Shown piece by piece: positions 26,822-35,100 of a DNA stretch of 64,000 nucleotides. Position numbers and translations under genes: made by a program. This DNA is from JANOBD01 sp031411495 (GTDB lineage Bacteria > Planctomycetota > Phycisphaerae > Tepidisphaerales > Tepidisphaeraceae), in assembly GCA_031411495.1 (NCBI GenBank), contig JANOBD010000236.1:1-64000 (forward strand), read 5' to 3'. A model generated the notes under the pieces. That model was not told the DNA's origin and did not search any database. It saw only the letters and a list, made by a program, of their open reading frames with translations. Position 1 is the first letter of the stretch. Every line of letters begins with the position of its first letter.

Positions 26822-27316
26822 ATGTTCGACAAAGAATTTTCCAAGTGGTGGATCACGCGGGTCGGCCCGTACGCCGACGTCGCCCCCGAAAAGCTCGCCG
26901 CCGAGCGCGAAGCCGTTCAGAAGATGCAGGAGTTCAACGCGAACTACATGACCTTCCTCAAGGAGGCCGTGTTCCCCATCGTCGATGAGCTCGTGAAGAT
27001 GATGGCCAAGCACCGCATCGTCCATCGCGTCTCGACCTGGGGTAATCAACTATCGATTCGGGTTCACCTCACCTGGCGGTGGGGCGAGCTGGTGATCGTG
27101 CAGAGTCACGAAGATGCGGTGACCTTTGAGCATCACATCATCACCGAGGCCGAGAGCCGGCGCGACGATCAAAGCGAAGACCACACGCATCAGTACGATC
27201 TGCGTGATCCGGTGCCGACGAGCATCGCGCAGTACGAACTCGTCTTTTTCATGACGCGGCTCGGGATGGACCTGGTGGAGCCCGGCCCGGAAATTCCGCC
27301 GGGCGAAACGCCGTAA
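26822..27316 (+). CDS. Hypothetical protein
   Basis: 164 residues starting MFDKEFSKWWITRVGPYADV. The first 80 residues look helical and charged (APEKLAAEREAVQKMQEFNA); the rest has RVHLTWRWGELVIVQSHEDA and a C-terminal EYDLRD-like acidic stretch, with no signal peptide or membrane helix. No family was recognised. The ATG at 26822 was chosen because the alternative TTG at 26801 adds only seven unremarkable residues. It lies 106 bp before the HtrA-like protease gene on the same strand. Confidence 0.65.
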   Translation: MFDKEFSKWWITRVGPYADVAPEKLAAEREAVQKMQEFNANYMTFLKEAVFPIVDELVKMMAKHRIVHRVSTWGNQLSIRVHLTWRWGELVIVQSHEDAVTFEHHIITEAESRRDDQSEDHTHQYDLRDPVPTSIAQYELVFFMTRLGMDLVEPGPEIPPGETP

Positions 27317-27422
27317 AAGCGCTTGCGGCTTTCTCCTGCGCCGGGTCTGGCGAAGCTCTTTGTGCTACGGCTCTGGTGTGCACACGAATACAGCGAGATT
27401 TCTCCAACATGGGTTGTGGGGT

Positions 27423-28790
27423 ATGCGGAAGGCGATCCTGGGTTTGACAGTGGCGAGCGTTCTCGTCGGTACGGTGCTCAGCGCCGGCGCCGACTCGGTC
27501 CAGGAGCGGATGAAAGTCGACTTCCGCGAGACCATCTCGGCGGCCAAGTCCAAGGTCTTTCCCGCCGTCGTGTTCATCCGCGTCACCAGTGAGGATTTCG
27601 ACAGCGGCGCCCGCGGCAACGTGGAAAGCAGCGGCAGCGGCGCGCTCATCTCGGCCGACGGCGAAGTCATCACCAACTGGCACGTCGTCGACCGCGCCGT
27701 CGACGTTCGATGCCTGCTTGCCGACGGACGCGCGCTGAAGGCGAAGATTCTCGGCGTCGACAAGGACACCGACATCGCGCTGCTGAAGCTCGAAGGGCTG
27801 ACTGATTCACTGCCGTTCGCCGAAATCGGCGACTCGACGGTCCTGCGCGAAGGCGCGTTTGTGATGGCGATGGGCGCGCCCTGGGGCCTTTCGCGCTCCG
27901 TGTCGATCGGCATCGTCTCGTGCGTCGATCGCTATCTCAACGAAGCCAGCGAATACAGCCTCTGGCTGCAGACCGATGCCTCCATCTCGCCCGGCAACAG
28001 CGGCGGGCCGCTGGTCAACACCGACGGCCAGATCATCGGCCTGAACGCGCGCGGCTCCGGTGGCGGCGGCGGCGACCTGGGCTTTGCCATCCCTTCCGAA
28101 ACACTCAAGGCCGTCGTCCCGAACCTGCGCCAGCACGGCCGCGTACCCTGGAGCTACACCGGCCTTCAGCTCCAGCCGCTGCACGACTTCAACAAGGACA
28201 TCTACTTCGAAGGCGATACCGGCGTGATGATCGCGGATGTCGATCCGGAGAGCCCGGCGAAAATGATCGGCCTGCAATCGCGCGACCGACTGCTCGCCAT
28301 CGACGGCAAACCGGTCAAAGGCATGACCGATGAAGACCTTCCCGCCATCCGTCGCACACTCGCGCAGCTGACTGCCGACAAACCGGTGACGCTCTCGATC
28401 CAGCGCGGCACGGAGACGAAGGAATACCAGATCACGCCGCGCGAGAAGGGCAAGACGCAGGGCGATCAGCTCGAATGTCCGCGCTGGGACTTCTCGGTCA
28501 AAACCATCAACCAGTTCGACAATCCGGACCTGTTCTATCAGCGCAAGTCCGGCATCTTCGTGACCGGCGTGAAGCATCCCGGCAACGCCGCCACCTCCGG
28601 CCTGCAGGAGAAGGACATCCTCGTGCAGATCGACGGCAAAGACGTCGCGACGCTGAACGAAGTGAAGACGCTGCAGGAAAAGCTCGTCGCCGATGTCGAA
28701 AACAACCACCGCACGCTGATCGTCGTTCTGCGCAACGGGCTGACACGGCAGATCGTGCTCGACTTCGCGCGCGACTATTCAAAGAAGTAA
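27423..28790 (+). CDS. HtrA/DegP-like trypsin-type serine protease with two PDZ domains
   Basis: 455 residues. Signal peptide MRKAILGLTVASVLVGTVLS, then a chymotrypsin-fold domain with an intact triad: His87 in ITNWHVVD, Asp117 in DKDTDIALLKL and Ser193 in SPGNSGGPLV. Two PDZ domains follow, about 250-340 (DVDPESPAKMIGLQSRDRLL) and about 365-450 (VKHPGNAATSGLQEKDILVQ). Such proteins act in envelope quality control in the periplasm. The next gene, 59 bp downstream, encodes a larger relative lacking the triad, so the two are probably co-expressed. The ATG at 27423 is chosen as the start of the signal peptide; upstream codons have no such character. Confidence 0.92.
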   Translation: MRKAILGLTVASVLVGTVLSAGADSVQERMKVDFRETISAAKSKVFPAVVFIRVTSEDFDSGARGNVESSGSGALISADGEVITNWHVVDRAVDVRCLLADGRALKAKILGVDKDTDIALLKLEGLTDSLPFAEIGDSTVLREGAFVMAMGAPWGLSRSVSIGIVSCVDRYLNEASEYSLWLQTDASISPGNSGGPLVNTDGQIIGLNARGSGGGGGDLGFAIPSETLKAVVPNLRQHGRVPWSYTGLQLQPLHDFNKDIYFEGDTGVMIADVDPESPAKMIGLQSRDRLLAIDGKPVKGMTDEDLPAIRRTLAQLTADKPVTLSIQRGTETKEYQITPREKGKTQGDQLECPRWDFSVKTINQFDNPDLFYQRKSGIFVTGVKHPGNAATSGLQEKDILVQIDGKDVATLNEVKTLQEKLVADVENNHRTLIVVLRNGLTRQIVLDFARDYSKK

Positions 28791-28849
28791 TTGCCTCACT
28801 CGATGACGTGATTCCGACGAATCCGATTTCTCTCACCCTGGGGACCCCC

Positions 28850-31084
28850 ATGCATCTATTCAGATCCGCTGCTTTCACGTCGCTCGTGCTGCTGGCGACA
28901 TTGACGCCCGCCCTTCGCGCCGATGCGCCGCCCGCCGACGACAAAGGCGCCGCGCGCGAAGCCGCGATCGCCAAGGCCGTCGCGCCGGCGATCGTTCAGG
29001 TCGAAGTGAAGCTGAAGTTCGACAAAGGCGAAGAACCGTACGGCGGCGGCTGGGGACAGCGCTGCCCCAACTGCGGCGAATACCACACCACCGCCATTAC
29101 CGGCCTGGTGAACGACGAGCGGCCGCTGGAGATCGCCGGCTTTGTCGTCGGCGCCGACCGCGTCATCCTCGCCGACCCGATGCTGCAGCCGCGGTTCATC
29201 GAATCGGTCAACATCCGCGTCGGTGAGAAGCTCGTGCCCGCGACGCTCGACAAGGTCTTCACCACGCAGCGCGCGATCGAACTGAAGACCGCTTCGCCGC
29301 TCGAAGGCATCGCGCCGCTGAGCTTTTCTGCCAGCAAGGGCGAAAGCCTGTTCGCCGTCGTGCCGAACCAGACCGAAGGCCGCTGGCAGTATTCGGTGAA
29401 AGGGATCGCGCAGTCGGCCGCGTTCGATGCGAACGGCAAGCGGTTTGTCGACTCCGATTCGTCGAGCGTGGTGGTGGATGAGTCGGGCGCGCCGGTCACG
29501 CTGGCGTTCGGCGGGGCGCTGGACCCGGAAGGAAAGTGGAAGGCCGCACCCGCCGAGTGGCCGACCGCGACCCCCGCGCAGGTCGATGAGGCGTTAAAGG
29601 CGATCAAGAAGACGACCGATGCCGCCATCCTCCGCGTGCACCTCTCGTTCCGCAGCCCCAAGACCGGTGAAGACCAGAACGAGGCGTACCGCTATCGCCG
29701 AAACAATGGCGACGAAGAAAACGCCACCGAACGTGACGTGCTAGGCGTATTGGTGGGCCCGCAGAAGCTGATCGTGCTTGCCGAGCTGAACCAGGGCCAG
29801 ACGGCGCGGCTGCAAAAGGTGACCGCGTACGGCAGCGACGGCAAGGCGATTCCCGCCGAGTTTGAATCCAGTTACAAGGATTTCGGCGCGATCGTCGTCA
29901 AGCTGGCCGCGCCGCGCGAAGGCGCGATCAAGCTGGCCGAGATCGATCTGCCGAAGCTCAAAACGCAGCCGCTCTATCTCGCGGAAATCGAAGTGAAGGG
30001 CGAGCAGCGGACCGAGTATTTCGATCGGCGGTGGATCGCCGATCTGAAGCTCGGCTGGCGCCGGCAACTCGTTCCCGATTCCGTCAGCCAAAGCAAGCGG
30101 CCCACGTTCGTCTTCAACGACAAGAGCGAGCTCGTCTCGCTGCCGATCCTGCACCGCGACTCGAGCCGGAACGAATACGCGACGCCTGATGCGATCGAGC
30201 TGCTCGCGACGTACCTGAAGCCGGTCATCGCGGATTCGACGAGCTTGGCCGATTCATCCAACATCCCGCTGAGCGAAGAGGACGAAGCACGGACGGCGTG
30301 GCTCGGCGTCGAGTTGCAGAGCCTGACCGCCGACCTTGCCCGCCTGAACAAGGTGAGCGAGCTGACCGACGACGGCGAAAGCGGCGCGCTGGTGACGTTC
30401 GTCTATCCCGATTCGCCGGCGGCGAAGCTGGGCATCAATCCGGGCGCGATCCTCTTGCGACTGTGGGACCCGTCGAAGCCGACGCCGATCAAGATCACGG
30501 CCGACCAGTACCAGTTTGCCGAGATGGCATTCCCGTGGGACCGCTACGCCGAACTGCCCGAGCAGTATTTCGACCGCGTGCCGCGCCCATGGCCGCCGGC
30601 GAATGGCGCGCTGTCGCAGGTGATCACCAAGGTCGGTTTCGGGAAGCAGGCGGAAATCGAGTTCGTTCAGAACGGCAAGACGATGCGCGTGCCGTTGCCG
30701 GTCGAGATCAGCCCCGCCCACTATGACACCGCGAAGAAGTTCGACCATTCGGCGAGCGGCCTGACCGTTCGCGACATGACCTACGAGCTCCGACGCTATT
30801 TCCAGATCGATGCGAAAGCGCCGGGCGTGATCATCTCGAACATCGAAGCCGGATCGAAGGCCAGCCGCATCGGCCTCAAGCCCTTCGAGTACATCACCCA
30901 AGTGAACAATATCGAAGTGCACAACGTTGCCGAGTTCGAAAAGGCGGCAAAGGATTCGAACGAACTGAAGCTGAGCGTGAAGCGGTACATGACCGGCCGG
31001 GCCGTAACGATCAAGCTCGATGCGCCGACAACCGCGCCCGGCGAAGGTGAAGCTCCATCGACTCAGCCGGCCAAGAGCGAGTAA
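28850..31084 (+). CDS. PDZ-domain protein with degenerate trypsin-like region
   Basis: 744 residues. Signal peptide MHLFRSAAFTSLVLLATLTP with likely cleavage after LRA. The region to about residue 200 (IAKAVAPAIVQVEVKLKFD, GFVVGADRVILADPML) is laid out like an HtrA protease domain, but the His, Asp and GNSGG motifs are missing; a CPNCGEYH pair of cysteines lies near residue 66. A second similar region follows (about 260-440). Two PDZ domains come near the C-terminus: WLGVELQSLTADLARLNKV...SPAAKLGINPGAILL and GVIISNIEAGSKASRIGLKP. It is probably a non-catalytic partner or regulator of the upstream protease (inference). The ATG at 28850 gives the signal peptide. Confidence 0.7.
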   Translation: MHLFRSAAFTSLVLLATLTPALRADAPPADDKGAAREAAIAKAVAPAIVQVEVKLKFDKGEEPYGGGWGQRCPNCGEYHTTAITGLVNDERPLEIAGFVVGADRVILADPMLQPRFIESVNIRVGEKLVPATLDKVFTTQRAIELKTASPLEGIAPLSFSASKGESLFAVVPNQTEGRWQYSVKGIAQSAAFDANGKRFVDSDSSSVVVDESGAPVTLAFGGALDPEGKWKAAPAEWPTATPAQVDEALKAIKKTTDAAILRVHLSFRSPKTGEDQNEAYRYRRNNGDEENATERDVLGVLVGPQKLIVLAELNQGQTARLQKVTAYGSDGKAIPAEFESSYKDFGAIVVKLAAPREGAIKLAEIDLPKLKTQPLYLAEIEVKGEQRTEYFDRRWIADLKLGWRRQLVPDSVSQSKRPTFVFNDKSELVSLPILHRDSSRNEYATPDAIELLATYLKPVIADSTSLADSSNIPLSEEDEARTAWLGVELQSLTADLARLNKVSELTDDGESGALVTFVYPDSPAAKLGINPGAILLRLWDPSKPTPIKITADQYQFAEMAFPWDRYAELPEQYFDRVPRPWPPANGALSQVITKVGFGKQAEIEFVQNGKTMRVPLPVEISPAHYDTAKKFDHSASGLTVRDMTYELRRYFQIDAKAPGVIISNIEAGSKASRIGLKPFEYITQVNNIEVHNVAEFEKAAKDSNELKLSVKRYMTGRAVTIKLDAPTTAPGEGEAPSTQPAKSE

Positions 31085-31094
31085 GCTTGCGGGC

Positions 31095-31862
31095 GTGAGC
31101 GAAATCGATCCCACGCGGCGATTCAGCAACCGAGTCGCCGACTACGTCAAAGCGCGGCCAGGCTACCCGAGCGAGTTGCTGGCCGCGCTTTCGCGCGCCG
31201 TCGGCTTTCATTCGAACTGGGTCGTCGCAGACGTCGGGGCCGGAACGGGGATTTCCACGCGCCTGTTTCTCGAGAACGGCAACGAGGTCTTCGCGGTCGA
31301 ACCGAACGACGCAATGCGCAGCGCCGCCCAGCGGGCGTTTGCCGGCAATCCGAAGTTCCACGCCGTCAATGGCACCGCCGAGCAGGCGGCGCTTGCGGAC
31401 GCCTCGGTCCACCTCGTCGTCGCGGCGCAGGCGTTTCACTGGTTCGATCGCAATGCCTTCCGGCACGAGGCGGTTCGCATCCTCAAGCCCGGCGGATGTC
31501 TCGCGCTGATCTGGAACGATCGACAGGCCGGCGGCACGCCGTTTCTGGACGGTTACGAGCAAGTCCTGCACACGCACGCCATCGACTACAAGGCGGTGAA
31601 CCACCGCAACATCAGCGAGAAGGACCTGGTCGATTTCTTCGCGCCGGCGGCGATGAAACGCATCGAACTGGCGAACGCGCAGCGATTCGATTTCGACGGG
31701 CTGTGCTCGCGACTCCTCAGCTCATCTTATGCACCGGCGCTCGAAGACCCGCGCTCCGGCCCGATGCTGACCGCGCTCCGAAAGCTGTTTGACGAGACGA
31801 ACCAGAACGGCATCGTCGAGATGCTTTACACGACCGAAATTTCGGTCGGCCAACTGAAGTGA
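31095..31862 (+). CDS. Class I SAM-dependent methyltransferase (type 11)
   Basis: 255 residues from a GTG at 31095. Motif I is VVADVGAGTGISTRLF, followed by VFAVEPNDAMRSAA (the acidic residue after strand 2) and HAVNGTAEQAALAD. The later VVAAQAFHWFD and ILKPGGCLALIW match the methyltransferase 11 family. The N-terminal RFSNRVADYVKARPGYPSEL is common in small-molecule methyltransferases of this group. The substrate is unknown. The GTG start lies 10 bp after the stop of the PDZ gene. A Gfo/Idh/MocA gene follows after 24 bp. Confidence 0.85.
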   Translation: MSEIDPTRRFSNRVADYVKARPGYPSELLAALSRAVGFHSNWVVADVGAGTGISTRLFLENGNEVFAVEPNDAMRSAAQRAFAGNPKFHAVNGTAEQAALADASVHLVVAAQAFHWFDRNAFRHEAVRILKPGGCLALIWNDRQAGGTPFLDGYEQVLHTHAIDYKAVNHRNISEKDLVDFFAPAAMKRIELANAQRFDFDGLCSRLLSSSYAPALEDPRSGPMLTALRKLFDETNQNGIVEMLYTTEISVGQLK

Positions 31863-31886
31863 ATCCAATTGGGAACGAGGAAAGAC

Positions 31887-32849
31887 ATGGCGATCCGCTG
31901 GGGAATCATCGGCTGCGGCGACGTGTGCGAAGTGAAGGCCGGTCCGGGCTTTCAGAAGGCTAGCGGCAGCGAACTCGTCGCGGTGATGCGCCGCGATGGC
32001 GCGAAGGCCGAGGACTTCGCGCGCCGACATAACGTGCCGAAGTGGTACGACGATGCGGATGCGCTGATCGCGGACAAAGACGTCGACGCGATCTATATCG
32101 CGACGCCGCCCTCGACTCACCTGGAATATGCGCTCAAGGTCGCGCACGCGAAGAAACCGTGCCTGGTGGAAAAGCCGATGGCGCGGAACGCGGGCGAATG
32201 TCGTGCGATGGTCGACGCGTTTCTCGCGGCCGATACGAAGCTGTTCGTCGCGTTCTATCGCCGTGCGTTGCCGGTGTTCGTCGAAGCCAAGCGACTGCTG
32301 GAGAGTGGCGCGATCGGCACGCTGACGAGTGTAAGCCATCGCTTGGTCTTGCCCGCCCATCGCCGCGAGAACGGCTGGCGCGTCGATCCCGAGGTTGCCG
32401 GCGGAGGGCTGTTTCTCGATCTCGGCTCGCACGCGATCAATGCGCTGCAGTTCATCGTCGGACCGTTCGACAATGTCGACGGCAACGCCGGCCGGGTTCA
32501 TCCCTCGAGCAATGTCGAGGAAGTCGTCACGCTTGGGTGGACCAATGGCGCCGCGCTCGGCACCGGCCTGTGGAACTTCGCCAGCGATCACAACGAAGAC
32601 ACGATCGAATTGATCGGGACGGAAGGGCGGCTGACCTGGTCCTGTTTCGGGCGAGGCGATTTAACACTCGCGCGCGGGACATCGGTTCAGACGACCAATC
32701 ACCCGAATCCGCCGCACGTGCACCAGAACCTGATCCAGTCGATCGTCGATGAACTGAGCGGAAAGGGCATCTGTCCGAGCGACGCGGTGAGCGGGATGCG
32801 GACGAGCGAGATGATGGATGTGGCGCTGGCGGGGTTTCGGAAGAAGTAG
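31887..32849 (+). CDS. Gfo/Idh/MocA family oxidoreductase
   Basis: 320 residues. The N-terminal Rossmann domain starts MAIRWGIIGCGDVCEVKAGP and includes DAIYIATPPSTHLEYALKVA and the family motif KKPCLVEKPMARN (EKP motif). The C-terminal domain holds HRRENGWRVDPEVAGGGLFL with DLGSHAIN. Members oxidise sugars or inositols with NAD(P). The substrate is not known. GAGGAAAGAC precedes the ATG at 31887. It lies in the same direction as the methyltransferase, with 24 bp between them. Confidence 0.88.
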   Translation: MAIRWGIIGCGDVCEVKAGPGFQKASGSELVAVMRRDGAKAEDFARRHNVPKWYDDADALIADKDVDAIYIATPPSTHLEYALKVAHAKKPCLVEKPMARNAGECRAMVDAFLAADTKLFVAFYRRALPVFVEAKRLLESGAIGTLTSVSHRLVLPAHRRENGWRVDPEVAGGGLFLDLGSHAINALQFIVGPFDNVDGNAGRVHPSSNVEEVVTLGWTNGAALGTGLWNFASDHNEDTIELIGTEGRLTWSCFGRGDLTLARGTSVQTTNHPNPPHVHQNLIQSIVDELSGKGICPSDAVSGMRTSEMMDVALAGFRKK

Positions 32850-32935
32850 ACAGAGATCTCGCAGATTGCGCAGATCACTGTAAGAATTGACAGTTGCCGC
32901 ACTCTCAAATCCACGTAATCTGCGTGATGGTTGTC
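32850..32935. repeat. Degenerate intergenic inverted repeat (CGCAGATT/AATCTGCG type)
   Basis: GATCTCGCAGATTGCGCAGA on the left and ACGTAATCTGCGTGATGG on the right are inverted versions of the same words. Similar words (ATCTGCGCAATCC) occur inside the repeat at 43299-43480. It fills the gap between two convergent genes and could fold into a hairpin. Confidence 0.45.
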
Positions 32936-32939
32936 CTAC

Positions 32940-33122
32940 TCATTCCGCCTTCTTCGTGCTGCTCGCGTCCATCTGCGAGTCCTTCTCCCTTCCAGCATCC
33001 CGCAGCGCCTTGCGCAGCAGAAACTCGATCTGCCCATTCAGGCTGCGCAAGTCGTCATCCGCCCACCGCTGGAGCTGCTCCAGCAGTTTCGGATCGACGC
33101 GAAGAAGGAAGGGCTTTCTCAT
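32940..33122 (-). CDS. Small ribbon-helix-helix (Arc/HicB-like) DNA-binding protein
   Basis: 60 residues: MRKPFLLRVDPKLLEQLQRW followed by ADDDLRSLNGQIEFLLRKAL. The beta strand (KPFLLRVD), helix and NGQIEFLL second helix are the ribbon-helix-helix pattern of Arc-type regulators. These proteins bind DNA as dimers. The gene directly follows the SPFH gene on the same strand, a pairing seen in many bacteria. The ATG at 33122 abuts an inverted repeat (33123-33205), so no Shine-Dalgarno site is left upstream; initiation may depend on the hairpin. Confidence 0.75.
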   Translation of the reverse strand: MRKPFLLRVDPKLLEQLQRWADDDLRSLNGQIEFLLRKALRDAGREKDSQMDASSTKKAE

Positions 33123-33205
33123 CAGTGGAGAGTTGTTAGTGGAGAGTGGAGAGTTGAATTCGATCGTGGATGAACTCTCCACTCTCGACTCACAACTCTC
33201 CACTG
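33123..33205. repeat. Inverted repeat R2 (CAGTGGAGAGTTG type), copy 1
   Basis: Two 33-nt arms, 33123-33155 and 33173-33205, are inverted repeats with 31 of 33 matches; the arms start CAGTGGAGAGTTGT. The 17-nt loop is 33156-33172. The element fills almost exactly the 85-bp gap between the SPFH stop (33208) and the ribbon-helix-helix start (33122). A second copy is at 35949-36038. Confidence 0.9.
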
Positions 33206-33207
33206 AC

Positions 33208-34143
33208 TCATTGGTAGATCGTCCCCGTGTTCACCACCGGCTGGGCGTCGTGTTCGCCGCAGAGGACGACCAGGAGGTTACTCACCATGGCGGCCTTGCG
33301 GTCGTTGTCGAGTTCGACGACGCCCTTCTTGCTGAGCAGATCGAGCGCCATCTCCACCATGCCGACCGCCCCTTCGACGATCTTCTGCCGGGCGGCGATG
33401 ATCGCGCCTGCCTGTTGACGCCGCAGCATCGCGCCGGCGATTTCGGAAGCGTAAGCCAGGTGGCTGATGCGGGCTTCGATCACTTCCACCCCGGCCTTGG
33501 CGAGCCGATCGCGAACTTCGGTTTTGAGTTGCTCGGCGATCTCCTGCGTCGAGCCGCGCAGACTCATTTTAGGAGAGGGCACCTGTGCTTCGGCGGCCTG
33601 CGTACCGCCAGCGGCACCGGCGGCGTTCGCGGTGGCAATGACGTAATTCACTTCCGTGTGATCGTCGTACGGATAGCGCGTGGCGAGGTTCCGCAGCGCT
33701 GCCTCGGACTGCACGTGAACGTAGTTCTCGTAGTCATCCACTTCGAAGAGCGCTTCGGCCGTGTCGACCACGCGCCATACCACGACCGCGGCGATCTCGA
33801 TCGGCGAGCCGTCGTGATCGTTCACCTTGAGCTTCGTCGATTCGAAGTTGCGGACGCGCTGGCTGATCTTGCGCTTGGTGTAGAACGGGTTCGCCCAGCG
33901 CAGCCCCGGCTCCTTGGCCGTGCCGACGTACTTGCCGAAGAGTTGGAGCACGCGGGCTTCGTTGGGGGCGATGTTCATCAGCCCGGCGAGCAGGAAGATG
34001 CAGACGATGAGGACGATGACGCCGGCGACTTTTACCGGCGGCGGCGCCAATGCCACACCGGCCACGCTGACCAGCATCACCGCCAGCGATCCCAGCAGAA
34101 TCGGCAAGCCATTGAGCGTACGCGTTTCGGTCTCACGGATCAT
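33208..34143 (-). CDS. SPFH/Band 7 domain membrane protein (slipin-like)
   Basis: 311 residues. Two hydrophobic segments, about 12-33 and 37-57, anchor it in the membrane. The SPFH domain follows: APNEARVLQLFGKYVGTAKE, GLRWANPFYTKRKISQRVRN, KVNDHDGSPIEIAAVVVWRV and DTAEALFEVDDYENYV. A Gly/Ala-rich insert near residue 180 precedes helical EIAEQLKTEVRDRLAKAGVE. SPFH proteins oligomerise and organise membrane domains. AAGGAGTTTGAA before the ATG at 34143 is a strong ribosome site. The next gene in the operon encodes a ribbon-helix-helix protein, and a 22-bp palindrome lies just upstream, suggesting autoregulation (inference). Confidence 0.9.
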   Translation of the reverse strand: MIRETETRTLNGLPILLGSLAVMLVSVAGVALAPPPVKVAGVIVLIVCIFLLAGLMNIAPNEARVLQLFGKYVGTAKEPGLRWANPFYTKRKISQRVRNFESTKLKVNDHDGSPIEIAAVVVWRVVDTAEALFEVDDYENYVHVQSEAALRNLATRYPYDDHTEVNYVIATANAAGAAGGTQAAEAQVPSPKMSLRGSTQEIAEQLKTEVRDRLAKAGVEVIEARISHLAYASEIAGAMLRRQQAGAIIAARQKIVEGAVGMVEMALDLLSKKGVVELDNDRKAAMVSNLLVVLCGEHDAQPVVNTGTIYQ

Positions 34144-34165
34144 TTCAAACTCCTTCTAAACCTGT

Positions 34166-34187
34166 ATCAAAGTGATATCACATTGAT
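34166..34187. promoter_or_regulatory. 22-bp palindromic operator candidate upstream of the SPFH gene
   Basis: ATCAAAGTGATATCACATTG plus AT is a palindrome around GATATC with 20 of 22 positions symmetric. It lies 23-44 bp upstream of the SPFH start codon, where a minus-strand -10 region would be. A dimeric or tetrameric ribbon-helix-helix protein is a natural candidate to bind it. Confidence 0.6.
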
Positions 34188-34291
34188 TTCTTTTTGTCAT
34201 CAACGATCGCGGAATGCGCGTAAGTCCCGTAGCTTCATTGTTTTAGTGGGCGCCTCGCGTCTCCGGCCGGCCCGCCTACAATCGCCCGGTG

Positions 34292-34648
34292 ATGGAAAGC
34301 AAGCCCCTCAAACCCGGCCTGAACTACGACGTGATCGAACCCGTCGGCAGGCGACTCGTCGTCCGTAAGGACGAAAACAAGCGAGTCACCCGCTCCGGCA
34401 TCGCTCTGCCGGACTCGCACGAGATTCCGGTCATCACCGGCCGGGTCATCGCGATCAGTCGCGAGATCCAGAATGACGAGAACGTCACCGTTCGCCCGTA
34501 CGACAAGATCCTCTTCGATCCTCGGGAAGCGATCCCGGTCGATCTGGAACACGACAACCGGCAGTTCGTCGTCCATATTGATCGCGTGCTGGCGATCTTC
34601 CGCAAGGGCGATGCGAAACCACCCAAGAAGGAAACCAACGATGAGTGA
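34292..34648 (+). CDS. GroES-like co-chaperonin (Cpn10 family) protein
   Basis: 118 residues from ATG 34292 (a GTG one codon earlier is possible). The core resembles GroES: GRRLVVRKDENKRVTRSGIA, LPDSHEIPVITGRVIAISRE, RPYDKILFDPREAIPVDLEH, and an ending FVVHIDRVLAIFR. The typical mobile-loop glycine-rich segment is short and the C-terminus has a basic tail. It may be a specialised paralogue of GroES rather than the housekeeping one, since no groEL is adjacent. It overlaps the next gene by 8 bp, indicating translational coupling. Confidence 0.7.
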   Translation: MESKPLKPGLNYDVIEPVGRRLVVRKDENKRVTRSGIALPDSHEIPVITGRVIAISREIQNDENVTVRPYDKILFDPREAIPVDLEHDNRQFVVHIDRVLAIFRKGDAKPPKKETNDE

Positions 34649-35024
34649 TCTCCCACCGAAGCGTGTCGGCCTGGTCGGCCATTGCCGGCCAGACAGTTCC
34701 CATCTCACCATGGCCGTCGGCGCGGCCGTTCCCGAGGCGAAGGTGATCCGCGTGACGGATGATCAAGGCGTGGAGCAACTGCTGAAAGACGGCGTCGACC
34801 TCCTGCTGGTGAACCGCAAGATGGAAGACGGATACGCCGATGCGATCGGCAACGACTACATCCGCAGATTGCGTGCACAGCACCCGAACGTGAAGATGAT
34901 GCTCATCACCAACTTCCCGGATGCGATCGAAGCCTCGGTGAAGGACGGCGCGCTCCCCGGCTTCGGCAAGAACGAACTGCTGACGCCCGCGACCAAGCAG
35001 AAATTGCAGGATGCGCTCAAGTGA
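34641..35024 (+). CDS. Small receiver-like alpha/beta protein of unknown function
   Basis: 127 residues. KRVGLVGHCRPDSSHLTMAV, AKVIRVTDDQGVEQLLKDGV, DLLLVNRKMEDGYADAIGND and HPNVKMMLITNFPDAIEASV show alternating strands and helices like a response-regulator receiver fold; LLVNRKM stands where the phospho-acceptor Asp strand would be, but an Asn replaces the Asp. A later GFGKNELLTP contains the usual Lys position. It is therefore probably a non-phosphorylatable pseudo-receiver (inference). It overlaps the GroES-like gene by 8 bp. Confidence 0.55.
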   Translation: MSDLPPKRVGLVGHCRPDSSHLTMAVGAAVPEAKVIRVTDDQGVEQLLKDGVDLLLVNRKMEDGYADAIGNDYIRRLRAQHPNVKMMLITNFPDAIEASVKDGALPGFGKNELLTPATKQKLQDALK

Positions 35025-35100
35025 CCTGCACGATTGCGCATCCTGAAGCTTGCCCGCGCCATTGGGCACAGCGCCTCAAAGCCGGTTAATCTCCGTGGCG

